Of a stretch of 38,464 nucleotides of DNA, positions 31,819 through 38,464 are shown in pieces. Position numbers and translations under genes: made by a program. Source of the stretch: Bog-532 sp036495425 (GTDB lineage Bacteria > Actinomycetota > Actinomycetes > Streptosporangiales > Streptosporangiaceae); the NCBI GenBank assembly GCA_036495425.1, contig DASXMW010000220.1, positions 1-38,464 on the forward strand. The letters run 5' to 3'. A model generated the notes under the pieces. That model was not told where the DNA came from, did not search any database, and worked only from the letters and a program-made list of their open reading frames with translations. The first letter of the stretch is position 1; the number at the start of each line of letters is the position of its first letter.

Positions 31819-32586
31819 GTGCTCAGCCAGGATGAGATCGGCCAGTTCGTGGCCGACGGTTTCGTCGCCGTCCGCGGCGCGATCCCGCCCGACGTGATCC
31901 GGGCCTGCCAGGACGCCTTCTGGGCCGAACTGGCCGGCCGCGGCATGCGCCGCGACGACCCGGCCACCTGGACCGAGCCGGTGGTGCGGATCGTCACCCC
32001 GGACAGCCCGCCGTTCGTGGCCGCGGGCCGCACCCGGCTGGTGGGGGAGGCCTGTGACCAGCTGCTCGGCCCCGGCCGCTGGATCCGGCACCCGGGTGTC
32101 GGCGGCACCACTCCGGTCCGCTTCCCCAGCCTCGCCGACCCCGGCGACGCTGGCTGGCACATCGAAGCCAGCTACTCCGACACCGACGGCCCGCGGGTCA
32201 ACATCCGTTCCCGCGGCCGCGGCCTGCTCGCGCTCTACTTCTTCACGGACGTCAGCCCGGACGACGCCCCGACCCGGATCCGCCCCGGCTCGCACCGCGA
32301 CGTCCCGCCCATCCTGGCCCCGGCGGGCGACGACGGCATGGACTGGCCCACCGCCGCCCAGCGAGCCGTGCGGGCCAGCGCGCACCGTCCCACCGTGCGG
32401 GCCACCGGCCAGGCTGGCGATGTCTTCCTGTGCCACCCCTTCCTGGTGCACGCCGCCTCCTGGCCGCACCGCGGTCGCTCCCCCCGGATGATGGCCCAGC
32501 CGCCCATCCTGCTCACCGACGGCCAGTTCCCACCCCCCTCCGCACGCCCTGTCCTACCAACCCCGGTCGAACAGGCCGTGTCTTAA
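31819..32586 (+). CDS. Phytanoyl-CoA dioxygenase (PhyH)-family protein
   Basis: The 255-residue protein starts SQDEIGQFVADGFVAVRGAI, the usual PhyH opening (hydroxylase N-terminal helix and 'G-F-x-x-x-x-x-x-P' segment). It has probable Fe(II) ligands in GWHIEASYS (His-x-Glu) and a distal histidine in LCHPFLVHAASWPH, and the 2-oxoglutarate-binding Arg could be in HRGRSPRMMAQPP. TRIRPGSHRDVPPIL is a typical core stretch. Such enzymes hydroxylate diverse small molecules or lipids. The GTG at 31819 sits 6 nt after GATCCT, a degenerate -10, and lacks a ribosome site. It is divergent from the TetR gene (143-bp gap), which may control it. Confidence 0.85.
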   Translation: MLSQDEIGQFVADGFVAVRGAIPPDVIRACQDAFWAELAGRGMRRDDPATWTEPVVRIVTPDSPPFVAAGRTRLVGEACDQLLGPGRWIRHPGVGGTTPVRFPSLADPGDAGWHIEASYSDTDGPRVNIRSRGRGLLALYFFTDVSPDDAPTRIRPGSHRDVPPILAPAGDDGMDWPTAAQRAVRASAHRPTVRATGQAGDVFLCHPFLVHAASWPHRGRSPRMMAQPPILLTDGQFPPPSARPVLPTPVEQAVS

Positions 32587-32673
32587 CGCCACCCCCCTCA
32601 GTCCCGCCCATGGAGCCCCGCCCGCCGTTCAGTCCCGCCCGGGGCGGGCGCCTGCCCGCTCGCCGTCCCGTTG

Positions 32674-33015
32674 TCACCGGCTGAGGTGCGCCGCCGCGAC
32701 CTTCTTGGGCACGCACATCCGCCAGGCCTCGATGACCAGCTCGCGCAGCTCATCCGGCTCGATCGCGGCCATCCGCGCGTGCACCCAGTGGAACCGCTGA
32801 TCGGACAGCCTCGGCAGGGCGAACTTGCCCGGCTCGGCCGCGATCAGCGCGTCCCGTTCCTCCCTGGGGAACCCGAACCCCATCGTCGTCTCGTCCGGCG
32901 ACACCGAGACGTACACGATCTTCCCGACCCGGAACTTCACGTACTCCCGGATCAGATGCTCCGAGGTCCGCGGCAGCGTCACGGCCACCGCCCGCACCTC
33001 CTCCAGCGTGACCAC
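32674..33015 (-). CDS. MmcQ/YjbR-family protein
   Basis: The 113-residue protein is complete: VTLEEVRAVAVTLPRTSEHL, then FRVGKIVYVSVSPDETTMGF, a buried LIAAEPGKFALPRL and the terminal RFHWVHARMAAIEPDELREL with a helical end. This is the MmcQ/YjbR fold (CyaY-like), often described as DNA-binding, with no proven role. The GTG at 33015 lies 6 nt after TAGCGT (minus strand, 33027-33022), so it appears leaderless. It is convergent with the PhyH-like gene; the 87-bp gap between them contains CCCGCCC/GGGCGGG, able to form a short terminator stem. Confidence 0.88.
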   Translation of the reverse strand: MVTLEEVRAVAVTLPRTSEHLIREYVKFRVGKIVYVSVSPDETTMGFGFPREERDALIAAEPGKFALPRLSDQRFHWVHARMAAIEPDELRELVIEAWRMCVPKKVAAAHLSR

Positions 33016-33072
33016 CCCCCCACGCTAACCACGCCGACTGACATTCCGCCGCTACCCAGCTCCTGGAGCCTT

Positions 33073-33258
33073 GGGCGGGTGATCTTTAGCCACCTCCCGG
33101 CTGCGGGATTCGCGCGGGGACCCCGGCGGCCGGTCCGGTCAGGTAAAACGCCGGGTAGGAATGAAAACCCTTCCTGCCTGGCCGCACGAGCATAGGGCCT
33201 GCCGTACCCTCCCGCGTTGCTCCTCCCCGGCAGGACACCGGCCAAAAATCACCCGCCC
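33073..33258. repeat. 186-bp segment bounded by 19-bp inverted repeats
   Basis: GGGCGGGTGATCTTTAGCC (33073-33091) and the reverse complement of 33240-33258 (GGGCGGGTGATTTTTGGCC) agree in 17 of 19 bases. They enclose a gene-free stretch that includes a good 11-bp hairpin. No flanking target-site duplication is visible. It could be a small non-autonomous mobile element, a structured RNA or paired binding sites. The rest of the gap 33016-33390 contains only short GC hairpins (e.g. GCGCC-TAC-GGCGC near 33314). Confidence 0.4.
33151..33181. other. 11-bp hairpin in the 33016-33390 gap
   Basis: CCGGGTAGGAA (33151-33161), loop TGAAAACCC, and TTCCTGCCTGG (33171-33181) pair over 11 positions counting two G-U pairs. 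It lies about 210 bp beyond the response-regulator stop on that gene's strand and inside the 186-bp inverted-repeat segment, so it could be a distal terminator or part of a structured RNA. Confidence 0.45.
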
Positions 33259-33390
33259 CAGACCAGCCCCGGCGAAGCCAGATGCCGCCCTGCGGGGCAC
33301 GGTTTCCACATTGCGCCTACGGCGCCGCGAGTGAGTCTGATGTCTGCCTGCCGCTGGGCCCGCAAGTTCGCGGAGAAGACCAGGATGGGT

Positions 33391-34035
33391 TCAGGAGTTC
33401 AGGTAGGCAAGGACGGCTAGGACCCGGCGGTTGTCGTCTTCGGATGGCGGCAGGCCAAGCTTGGTGAAGATATTCGTGCTGTGCTTGCTGATGGCCTTCT
33501 CGGAAACGAACAGACGCTGCGCAATCGCGTTGTTGGAACGCCCCTCGGCCATCAGCGCGAGCACCTCACGTTCCCTGTCGGTGAGCCGGGTAACCGGCAT
33601 CTGGCTGGACCGCCTGGCCAGAAGTTTCGCCACGACTTCCGGGTCCATGACCGTGCCGCCGCGCGCCACCGTACGCAGCGCGTCAGTGAACTGCTCATCG
33701 GTGAACACCCGGTCCTTGAGCAAGTAGCCCACCCCGCCTGCCTGGTCGGCAAGCAGCTCACGGGCATACAACTGCTCAACATGCGCCGACAGCACAAGGA
33801 TGGGCAGCCCCGGCACCCGCCGCCTGGCCTCAAGCGCGGCCCGCAGCCCCTCGTCGGTGCCGGTCGGCGGCAGCCGGACATCGACGATCGCCACATCCGG
33901 CCGCTGATCGATCAGCGCCCGCAGCAGGGACGGGCCGTCACCTACCGCTTCGGCTATATCGAACCCGTGCTCCTTGAGCAGGCTGGCCAGGCCCTCCCGC
34001 AGCAGGAAAAGGTCTTCGGCGATAACAACACGCAC
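33391..34035 (-). CDS. NarL/LuxR-type response regulator
   Basis: The 214-residue protein has a receiver domain (residues 1-120) with acidic pocket AEDLFLLREGL, phospho-acceptor Asp52 (VAIVDVRLPP), ILVLSAHVE (Thr/Ser switch) and YLLKDRV (Lys). A LuxR-type DNA-binding domain follows (about 148-210) with LTDREREVLALMAEGRSNNA IAQRLFVSEKAISKHSTNIF. It is the partner of the sensor kinase gene directly upstream. The GTG at 34035 starts with MRVVIAEDLFLLREG, the standard beginning of the family, so the 82-bp overlap with the kinase gene is real for this start. Target genes are not evident. Confidence 0.95.
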   Translation of the reverse strand: MRVVIAEDLFLLREGLASLLKEHGFDIAEAVGDGPSLLRALIDQRPDVAIVDVRLPPTGTDEGLRAALEARRRVPGLPILVLSAHVEQLYARELLADQAGGVGYLLKDRVFTDEQFTDALRTVARGGTVMDPEVVAKLLARRSSQMPVTRLTDREREVLALMAEGRSNNAIAQRLFVSEKAISKHSTNIFTKLGLPPSEDDNRRVLAVLAYLNS

Positions 34036-35084
34036 GGCACCTCGATGACGACGATGGTCGGCCCGCCCGGCGGGCTGCTGATGGCCAGCACGCCATCGAA
34101 CGTACCCAGCCGGCGTTCCACACCGCGTAGCCCGGTGCCGCTCGCCAGGCCGGCGCCACCTACGCCATCGTCGATCACCTCAACCCGCAGCAAACCGGCC
34201 GCGTGCGCGGCCCTGATCTGCACACTGCGCGCGTCGGCGTGCTTGGCGGCGTTGGCGAGGGCCTCAGCGACCGCAAAGTACGCCGCCGCCTCGACCGGCG
34301 CCGGCATGGGTACCGGTAGATCGATTTCTGTAGTGGTGGTCACCGGGCAGTCCAACGCCAGCGCCCGGAGAGCATCGGCGAGGCCGCGTTCGGCCAGCAC
34401 CGGAGGATTGATCCCGCGCACCAAAGCGCGCAGCTCCGCCAGTGCCTTCGCCGAATTCTCCCGTGACTCGGCGACCAGGGCCACCGCCGCATCCGGATTG
34501 GTGATGATCAGCCGCTCGGTCGCCCGCAGGGAGATACCAAGGGCAACCAAGCGCGCCTGAGCACCATCGTGCAGGTCCCGTTCCACCCGGCGCAGCTCCG
34601 CCGCCGCAGTGTCCACCGCGTCCACCCGGGTCGCGGCTAGCCGCCGGACCCGGCCCAGCAGCTCGCCGTTGCGCTTCGCCAGCCCAGCATGCACGCCGAT
34701 GGTACGCGGCACCAGCCACACCCCAAAGGCCAGCATCACAAGTCCCGCCGAAAGGTCAAAACCGTTCGGCTCGGCCCTGGTGAACAGAAGAGCATGCAGC
34801 GGATACCCAGCCGTCGTGCCCGAACCTGGCGGCATGACGCCGCCGCGCTGAGCCAGCGCGAACGCGCAAGCCGCGAAACCGATCAGGGCCACCGCCACCA
34901 GGTCCGCAGCGACCGCCGGAACCAGGATCGTAATCGCCCCGGCAAGCAGCACCGCGCACCAGGTCCACGGGCGCTCACCCCAATAGACCGTACACACGAG
35001 CATCACGACAGGAAGCAGCACAGCCCAGCCAAGCGCACGGAAGCGACGCGGCGTGACATTTAGAAGACTTTCCATACCATCCAT
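33954..35084 (-). CDS. NarL-partner sensor histidine kinase (HisKA_3)
   Basis: The 376-residue protein has four or five membrane helices (about residues 16-135) with a short extracytoplasmic loop, then the HisKA_3 helix VERDLHDGAQARLVALG with phospho-acceptor His172 and a HATPase domain (AVAEALANAAKHA, IDDGVGGAGLASGTGLRGVERRL split as IDDGVGGAG and GTGLRGVERR, ending SPPGGPTIVVIEVPC). After the normal family end (VIEVPC) it runs a further 25 residues or so in the frame opposite to the response regulator, overlapping it by 82 bp. The start may be ATG 35084 or 35075; neither has a clear ribosome site. The pair probably forms one transcription unit with coupled translation. The stimulus is unknown. 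Confidence 0.92.
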   Translation of the reverse strand: MDGMESLLNVTPRRFRALGWAVLLPVVMLVCTVYWGERPWTWCAVLLAGAITILVPAVAADLVAVALIGFAACAFALAQRGGVMPPGSGTTAGYPLHALLFTRAEPNGFDLSAGLVMLAFGVWLVPRTIGVHAGLAKRNGELLGRVRRLAATRVDAVDTAAAELRRVERDLHDGAQARLVALGISLRATERLIITNPDAAVALVAESRENSAKALAELRALVRGINPPVLAERGLADALRALALDCPVTTTTEIDLPVPMPAPVEAAAYFAVAEALANAAKHADARSVQIRAAHAAGLLRVEVIDDGVGGAGLASGTGLRGVERRLGTFDGVLAISSPPGGPTIVVIEVPCVLLSPKTFSCCGRAWPACSRSTGSI

Positions 35085-35229
35085 GGTGATCCGGCCGCGA
35101 GGCCACCGCCATGGACCGGACCCTACTCATCCCGGTGGGTAAACGCCTACCCGCGCCCCCATATAAACCGGCTACCAGGTCCTGGGCCGCACCCACCATC
35201 AGCCCGTGAGGAAACCGTGGCGCGGGTGG

Positions 35230-35889
35230 TCAGGTGCGGAAGATCAGCCACTTGGCGCCGATGGCGACGGCGGCGAGGGTGCCGGCCAGCCAGAAGAGGA
35301 ACCAGATGAAGCGGGGGATGAAGGTCTGCCGGGCCAGGTTTGCGCCGTCGCCGGAGCCGATGCCGACCTCGAGGACGCGGCGGACGCCGGTCAGGAGGAG
35401 CAGCCAGGCGATGGCGTAGGCCGCGATGACCTCGATGTCCAGCGGCGTGTAGCGAAGAACCAGGAAGACGATGCCTCCGGCGACGATCACCGTGAAAACG
35501 CCGAACTTCGTGGTCACGGCGAGCAGCAGCAGGGTGAGCAGGAACAGGGTGACCCAGAGCATCTCGACGATGTGCCCGGTCTCGATCATTTTCGCAGCGG
35601 CCAGGCCGAACAGGCTGGGGCCCAGGTAACCAAGGATGGCCACGAAAACGAAGGCCAGGCAGCCGACGTCGCCGGCCGGGGCCGTGACCCCGGTGGCGTC
35701 GGCGTTGAACCCGATGCCGCCGACCTTGTGAAAGATCAGGGCAAAACCGGCGGCGTGGGCGCCTTCGTGGGCCATCACGGTGCCGTGCTTGAGGATCCGC
35801 CAGAACGGGCCGATCATGGTGACGCCGAGGGCACCCAGGCCGATAAGAGTGGCGGCGGCGCCGGACAGCGGGACCTGGGTGACGGTCAC
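35230..35889 (-). CDS. M50-like (M50B) membrane metallopeptidase
   Basis: The 219-residue protein is mostly hydrophobic with about six membrane segments. The zinc-protease motif HEGAH (HExxH, residues 41-45) lies in VMAHEGAHAAGFALI, followed by VGGIGFNADATGVT (a G-x-x-x-x-x-x-x-G-x-T segment typical of M50B-like proteins) and GYLGPSLFGLAAAKMIETG. The family may cleave membrane-bound regulators, but many members have no known substrate. The GTG at 35889 lies 6 nt after TACCTT (minus strand, 35901-35896), so it appears leaderless. It follows the thymidylate-synthase-like gene by 32 bp on the same strand; sequence further upstream in frame is not coding. Confidence 0.8.
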   Translation of the reverse strand: MTVTQVPLSGAAATLIGLGALGVTMIGPFWRILKHGTVMAHEGAHAAGFALIFHKVGGIGFNADATGVTAPAGDVGCLAFVFVAILGYLGPSLFGLAAAKMIETGHIVEMLWVTLFLLTLLLLAVTTKFGVFTVIVAGGIVFLVLRYTPLDIEVIAAYAIAWLLLLTGVRRVLEVGIGSGDGANLARQTFIPRFIWFLFWLAGTLAAVAIGAKWLIFRT

Positions 35890-35921
35890 GCTATGAAGGT
35901 AAATGCGGTGATACGCGCCGT

Positions 35922-36581
35922 CTATGGCTGGGCGGCCAGGACTTCCTGCAGGTAGCCGAACTCGGTGGCGTAGACGTGGGCCGACTTGACCACCATGATC
36001 AGCCGGCCGGCCGGGCGGCCGAGAGCCCCGGCCACGACTGCCTGCAGGGCGGCCAGTTCGACCAGGTTGCCGTAGCCCTTGGCACCGAAGTCGATGCTGT
36101 GGCAGTAGGCCACCAGTTCCACGGCGCCGCCCGGGAGCCAGAAGTCGAGCAGGCTGACGCACGGGATGTACGTGCTGTCGGTGCGCGGCTGAAACGTCGT
36201 GATCGATGCCGACCGGCTCGACGGGTCCTGGCGCAGGCGTTCGACGACCCAGGCCACCTGGTCGCGCCCGGTCCGGTCGTAGTCGAAGAGCCGGGTGGCG
36301 TAGCTGTCCGCGTCACCCAGGGCCGCGACCCGGGCCTGGTCGGTGAAGTTGGCCCGCATCCAGGCCAGCCGCTCCGGGTCGGCGTGCCGGGCGATGATCG
36401 CGTCGTCCGGGTCGGGGTGCGCCACGACCAGCGTGACCAGGGACAGTTCGCGGACCGGGAGGCCGTCGTACCGGCTTTCGATGCCTTCGGAAAGGATCTT
36501 CCCGCCCACCGCCAGCCAGGCCGCGCCCAGGCCGGGCGCGGGCAGGACGCACGGCTTGTCCCGAGCCAGGGGAATGGTCAC
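35922..36581 (-). CDS. Thymidylate synthase-fold protein (ThyA superfamily)
   Basis: The 219-residue product of the GTG at 36581 resembles thymidylate synthase or nucleotide hydroxymethylases. It has a phosphate-binding Arg (SSRSASITTF, Arg123), the catalytic cysteine motif IPCVSLLDFW (Cys141), Ser162/Asp164 in CHSIDFGAKGYGN, Asn172 and SAHVYATE (His202, Tyr204). These match ThyA's R-R, P-C-H, R-S-x-D, N and H-x-Y sites in order and spacing. It is shorter than ThyA (about 260 residues) and its N-terminal 110 residues are unfamiliar, so true TMP synthesis is not proven; a specialised pyrimidine-modifying role is possible. TACGAT 6 nt before the GTG suggests a leaderless mRNA. It precedes the M50-like gene. 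Confidence 0.65.
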   Translation of the reverse strand: MTIPLARDKPCVLPAPGLGAAWLAVGGKILSEGIESRYDGLPVRELSLVTLVVAHPDPDDAIIARHADPERLAWMRANFTDQARVAALGDADSYATRLFDYDRTGRDQVAWVVERLRQDPSSRSASITTFQPRTDSTYIPCVSLLDFWLPGGAVELVAYCHSIDFGAKGYGNLVELAALQAVVAGALGRPAGRLIMVVKSAHVYATEFGYLQEVLAAQP

Positions 36582-36606
36582 CAACGCATCGTACGTACCA
36601 GCGGGC

Positions 36607-37173
36607 CTACGCCCTCCAGGTCGACCAGGCCGAGTCCAGGGTGTCGACCAGGCGGGCGTAGGTCGCGTCGACGGACTGGGGGATGCCAAAGCCCCCGGCT
36701 GTCTCGATCGAAACGAAGCCGTGCAGCGCGGCCCGCATCATCCGCACGGCGTCGATCATGTCGGCGCCTTCGATGCCGTAGCCCTTGAGCACCGCGGCCA
36801 GCACCCCGACGGCCCCGTCGCTGGCCGCTATGTACTCCGTGTCCCCGGGCGCCGGGGCGTGCACGCTGGCCGCGTACCGGCCGGGATGGTCGGTGGCGAA
36901 CCGGCGGAAGGCGGTGGCGATGGCGTGCAGCGCATCCCGCCCGGCCAGGCCGGCCGCGGCCTCGGCCAGCACCGTGGTCAGCTCGCGCACGCTGAGCACG
37001 GCCACGTCACGCCTGACCGCCTCCAGCCCGTCGACGTGCTTGTACAGGCCGGGTAGGGACACCCCGCAGCGGGCCGCCACCGCGGCCAGGGTGAGCCGGT
37101 CAAACCCCATCTCGTCGGCGACCACGGCCGCCTGGGCCGCGATCCGCTCCCGGTTCAGTCCGGCTCGGGGCAT
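36607..37173 (-). CDS. TetR-family transcriptional regulator
   Basis: The 188-residue protein starts MPRAGLNRERIAAQAAVVAD, with the helix-turn-helix LAAVAARCGVSLPGLYKHVD (about residues 30-50) and a C-terminal WHG-type effector domain (RRFATDHPGRYAASVHAPAP, MRAALHGFVSIETAGGFGIP). The ATG at 37173 is preferred; a longer upstream reading overlaps the membrane-protein gene in another frame and is rejected. It follows the membrane-protein gene by 17 bp in an operon and probably binds the palindrome AAGTTAAT-CTG-ATTAACTT (38026-38044) that controls both this operon and the divergent metallo-beta-lactamase-fold gene. Confidence 0.92.
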   Translation of the reverse strand: MPRAGLNRERIAAQAAVVADEMGFDRLTLAAVAARCGVSLPGLYKHVDGLEAVRRDVAVLSVRELTTVLAEAAAGLAGRDALHAIATAFRRFATDHPGRYAASVHAPAPGDTEYIAASDGAVGVLAAVLKGYGIEGADMIDAVRMMRAALHGFVSIETAGGFGIPQSVDATYARLVDTLDSAWSTWRA

Positions 37174-37190
37174 GAGATCCGCTGCCGCCG

Positions 37191-37982
37191 CTACCGGCTG
37201 GCCCGGCGCGGGATCCGGCCCAGGGCCAGGCCTACGCCGGTGACCCAGACCAGCAGGGCCGGCCCGGCCACGTAGGCCATGAAGGCCAGGTCCTGGATCA
37301 GGAACAGGTAGGCGACCCCGGAGACGGTGATGGTCGCGGCCAGGAGCAGGCTGGCGTAGCGCAGCCAGCGGGGCAGCACGGCCCCCGACCCGGCCGGGGC
37401 CGCCAGGGCCAGCGCGGCCGCGGCCAGCACGGCCAGCGCGAACATCTTGACCCCGTCGAGCCGGTTGACGGCCTGCCAGAGCGCACTGGCCTGGCCGGCC
37501 GCGTGGTCCGGTATCGCCCACCCCGCCAGCGTCACGCCCAGAGCGTACTGCGCCGCCGAGATCAGCGCGGCCACCGTCCCGGCCACGGCGATGATCCGTG
37601 CCCGCGCCCGCCCGGTCCCGGCCCCCGCCGCGGAACCGGGCCGCCGGGCCGCCCGGGCCAGCGCCAGCGCCACCACGGCCAGCCCGAGCGCGGGCAGGCC
37701 TTCGGTCAGCGCGAACTGGGCCTGGACCGCGGCCAGGTGCGGCCCGAACTTGCCGATGATCTCGGTGGCGGGCGCGTTGAGGGCCAGGTTGGGCACTGGC
37801 TGCGCCAGTCCGGCCAGCCAGGACAGCGTGAAGCCGATCCCGGCCACCACCGGAATCCACCGCCACCGCCGGGACCCGTGCCCCCGGCCAGCCGGGGCAG
37901 CCGGAGCAGCCGGGGAAGATGGGCCCACAGCAGCCGGAATGGAGTCGCCCGATGGTGCCGGACGATGCGTGATGACGCTCAT
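37191..37982 (-). CDS. Predicted membrane protein (DUF998-like), function unknown
   Basis: The 263-residue protein from the ATG at 37982 has a Pro/Ala-rich N-terminal tail of about 45 residues. Some seven hydrophobic segments follow, including WIPVVAGIGFTLSWLAGLAQ, LPALGLAVVALALARAA, VAGTVAALISAAQYALGVTL, LPRWLRYASLLLAATITVSG and FMAYVAGPALLVWVTGVGLAL. It broadly resembles DUF998-like or other small integral membrane proteins but I cannot place it firmly. GGGGG lies 8 nt before the ATG. It is the first gene of an operon with the TetR regulator, transcribed away from the shared operator at 38014-38044. The product may confer resistance or transport linked to the TetR ligand. Confidence 0.72.
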   Translation of the reverse strand: MSVITHRPAPSGDSIPAAVGPSSPAAPAAPAGRGHGSRRWRWIPVVAGIGFTLSWLAGLAQPVPNLALNAPATEIIGKFGPHLAAVQAQFALTEGLPALGLAVVALALARAARRPGSAAGAGTGRARARIIAVAGTVAALISAAQYALGVTLAGWAIPDHAAGQASALWQAVNRLDGVKMFALAVLAAAALALAAPAGSGAVLPRWLRYASLLLAATITVSGVAYLFLIQDLAFMAYVAGPALLVWVTGVGLALGRIPRRASR

Positions 37983-38013
37983 CGTGAGTACCCCCGTACC
38001 CGTGAAAGTTAAG

Positions 38014-38044
38014 TTGACTAGCTCTAAGTTAATCTGATTAACTT
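38014..38044 (+). promoter_or_regulatory. Divergent promoter region with perfect TetR-type palindrome
   Basis: AAGTTAAT (38026-38033), CTG, ATTAACTT (38037-38044) is a perfect 8-bp inverted repeat. A further half-site AAGTTAA lies at 38007-38013, 19 bp away. TTGACT (38014-38019)-N18-TTAACT (38038-38043) could be the promoter of the rightward gene, overlapped by the operator. On the minus strand TAACTT (38012-38007) may be the -10 of the membrane-protein/tetR operon. The AT-rich island contrasts with flanking DNA. Confidence 0.65.
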
Positions 38045-38094
38045 TGATCCGCAAGCCCATTTTCCGGGGGCAGGGCTACACGGGAGGCACCACC

Positions 38095-38464
38095 ATGGAA
38101 GTGGCCGACGGCGTCCAGCTGCTGACCCAGGGCGTCACGAACTTCTACCTCATCGGCGAGTCGGGCAAGTTCACCGTGGTCGACGCGGGCACCCCGGGGG
38201 ACTGGGACTTCTTCGCCCGCTCGCTGACCGCGGTCGGGCAGCTGGTCGACCTGGAGGCCGTGCTGCTGACCCACGCCCACCCCGACCACACCGGGTTCGC
38301 CGAGAAGGCGCGCTCCGAGACCCCGGCCCAGGTCTGGGTCGACGCCGACGACGCCGAATCGGCCCGCACCGGCCGGGTCGGCAAGAAGGACGGCTCGATC
38401 CCGCAGTACCTGTTCCGGGCCGAGTTCTACCGGACCTTCCTGTCGCTCGGGCGCCGGGGCGCGG
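38095..38464 (+). CDS. Metallo-beta-lactamase-fold hydrolase, 5' part
   Basis: The gene runs off the window; 123 residues are visible. It starts MEVADGVQLLTQGVTNFYLI, then FTVVDAGTPGDWDFF (strand-Asp of the fold) and the metal motif THAHPDHTGFAE (His60, His62, Asp64, His65; HxHxDH), characteristic of class B-like MBL-fold hydrolases. The Tx-H-A-H-P-D-H-T-G pattern is that of single-domain MBL hydrolases rather than RNases. The ATG at 38095 has GGGAGG (38082-38087) 7 nt upstream. It is divergent from the membrane protein/tetR operon with the palindromic operator between them, so it is likely part of the same regulon. The substrate is unknown. Confidence 0.88.
   Translation, partial: MEVADGVQLLTQGVTNFYLIGESGKFTVVDAGTPGDWDFFARSLTAVGQLVDLEAVLLTHAHPDHTGFAEKARSETPAQVWVDADDAESARTGRVGKKDGSIPQYLFRAEFYRTFLSLGRRGA

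Noticed and set aside
31677..32162. Extension of the 30921-31676 TetR gene to an upstream start
   Set aside because: It would run antisense to the PhyH-like gene; the extra sequence is unrelated to TetR proteins and the GTG at 31676 has a ribosome-binding site.
37174..37866. Extension of the 36607-37173 TetR gene upstream
   Set aside because: The added 230 codons are a shadow of the membrane-protein gene on the same strand; MPRAGLNRERI is a normal TetR beginning.

Overview
The window is GC-rich throughout and reads as chromosomal DNA of an actinobacterium. The evidence is the gene families (HGxxPAAW small membrane protein, Methyltransf_19, SigK/RskA, F420-type luciferase-like oxidoreductase, many TetR/PadR regulators), frequent GTG starts, four-base stop/start overlaps and many apparently leaderless genes. 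I cannot name the genus. I found no rRNA, tRNA, CRISPR array, transposase, prophage or recognisable biosynthetic cluster; this is ordinary chromosome with small regulatory islands.

Layout. 1-2376: the end of a NudC-type Nudix hydrolase, a 27-codon cysteine-containing leader peptide ahead of a solo winged-helix regulator, a small unknown gene, a HIT protein and a small membrane protein. 2531-8876: a tightly overlapped glgX-treY-treZ operon that turns glycogen or maltodextrin into trehalose. 9359-13286: an acyl-CoA oxidase-like flavoenzyme with a palindromic operator, an unrecognised acidic protein, a small lipoprotein and a YdeI-like protein. 13444-15276: a one-chain ABC exporter. 15302-17525: a TetR-controlled operon (regulator, VC0807-like membrane protein, methyltransferase) with a nested palindrome over its promoter and start codon. 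17959-20728: PadR plus a DrrAB-type ABC exporter. 20870-24198: a luciferase-like oxidoreductase, then a coupled Methyltransf_19/SpoIIE-phosphatase pair. 24223-29379: a SigK/RskA island with a fasciclin lipoprotein, a sulfite-oxidase-type molybdoenzyme and an amine-oxidase-like flavoprotein. 29470-33015: secreted lipase, TetR, phytanoyl-CoA dioxygenase-like protein and MmcQ/YjbR protein. 33391-35084: an overlapping two-component system. 35230-38464: an M50-like membrane protease, a thymidylate-synthase-fold protein, and a TetR/membrane protein/metallo-beta-lactamase-fold cluster around a shared operator.

The most informative signals are in the non-coding DNA. (1) A leader ORF carries the RRGHVDFVRVASAxC signature seen in actinobacterial leader peptides and has its own good promoter. 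(2) The 96-bp gap between the molybdoenzyme and sigK holds two mirror-image promoters, each CAATCC-N15-CCGAAT, very close to the mycobacterial SigK promoter as I recall it. Together with the gene content this points to an autoregulated SigK circuit for a fasciclin lipoprotein and a redox enzyme. (3) A perfect 15-bp inverted repeat lies inside the first codons of sigK. (4) At least nine start codons sit 6-7 nt after a TANNNT -10 box, so leaderless transcription looks common, including a 33-bp divergent gap serving two leaderless genes. (5) Two copies of a 43-bp palindromic element lie 8.5 kb apart in intergenic DNA.

Functions are assigned from motifs read by eye. No database or folding program was run.
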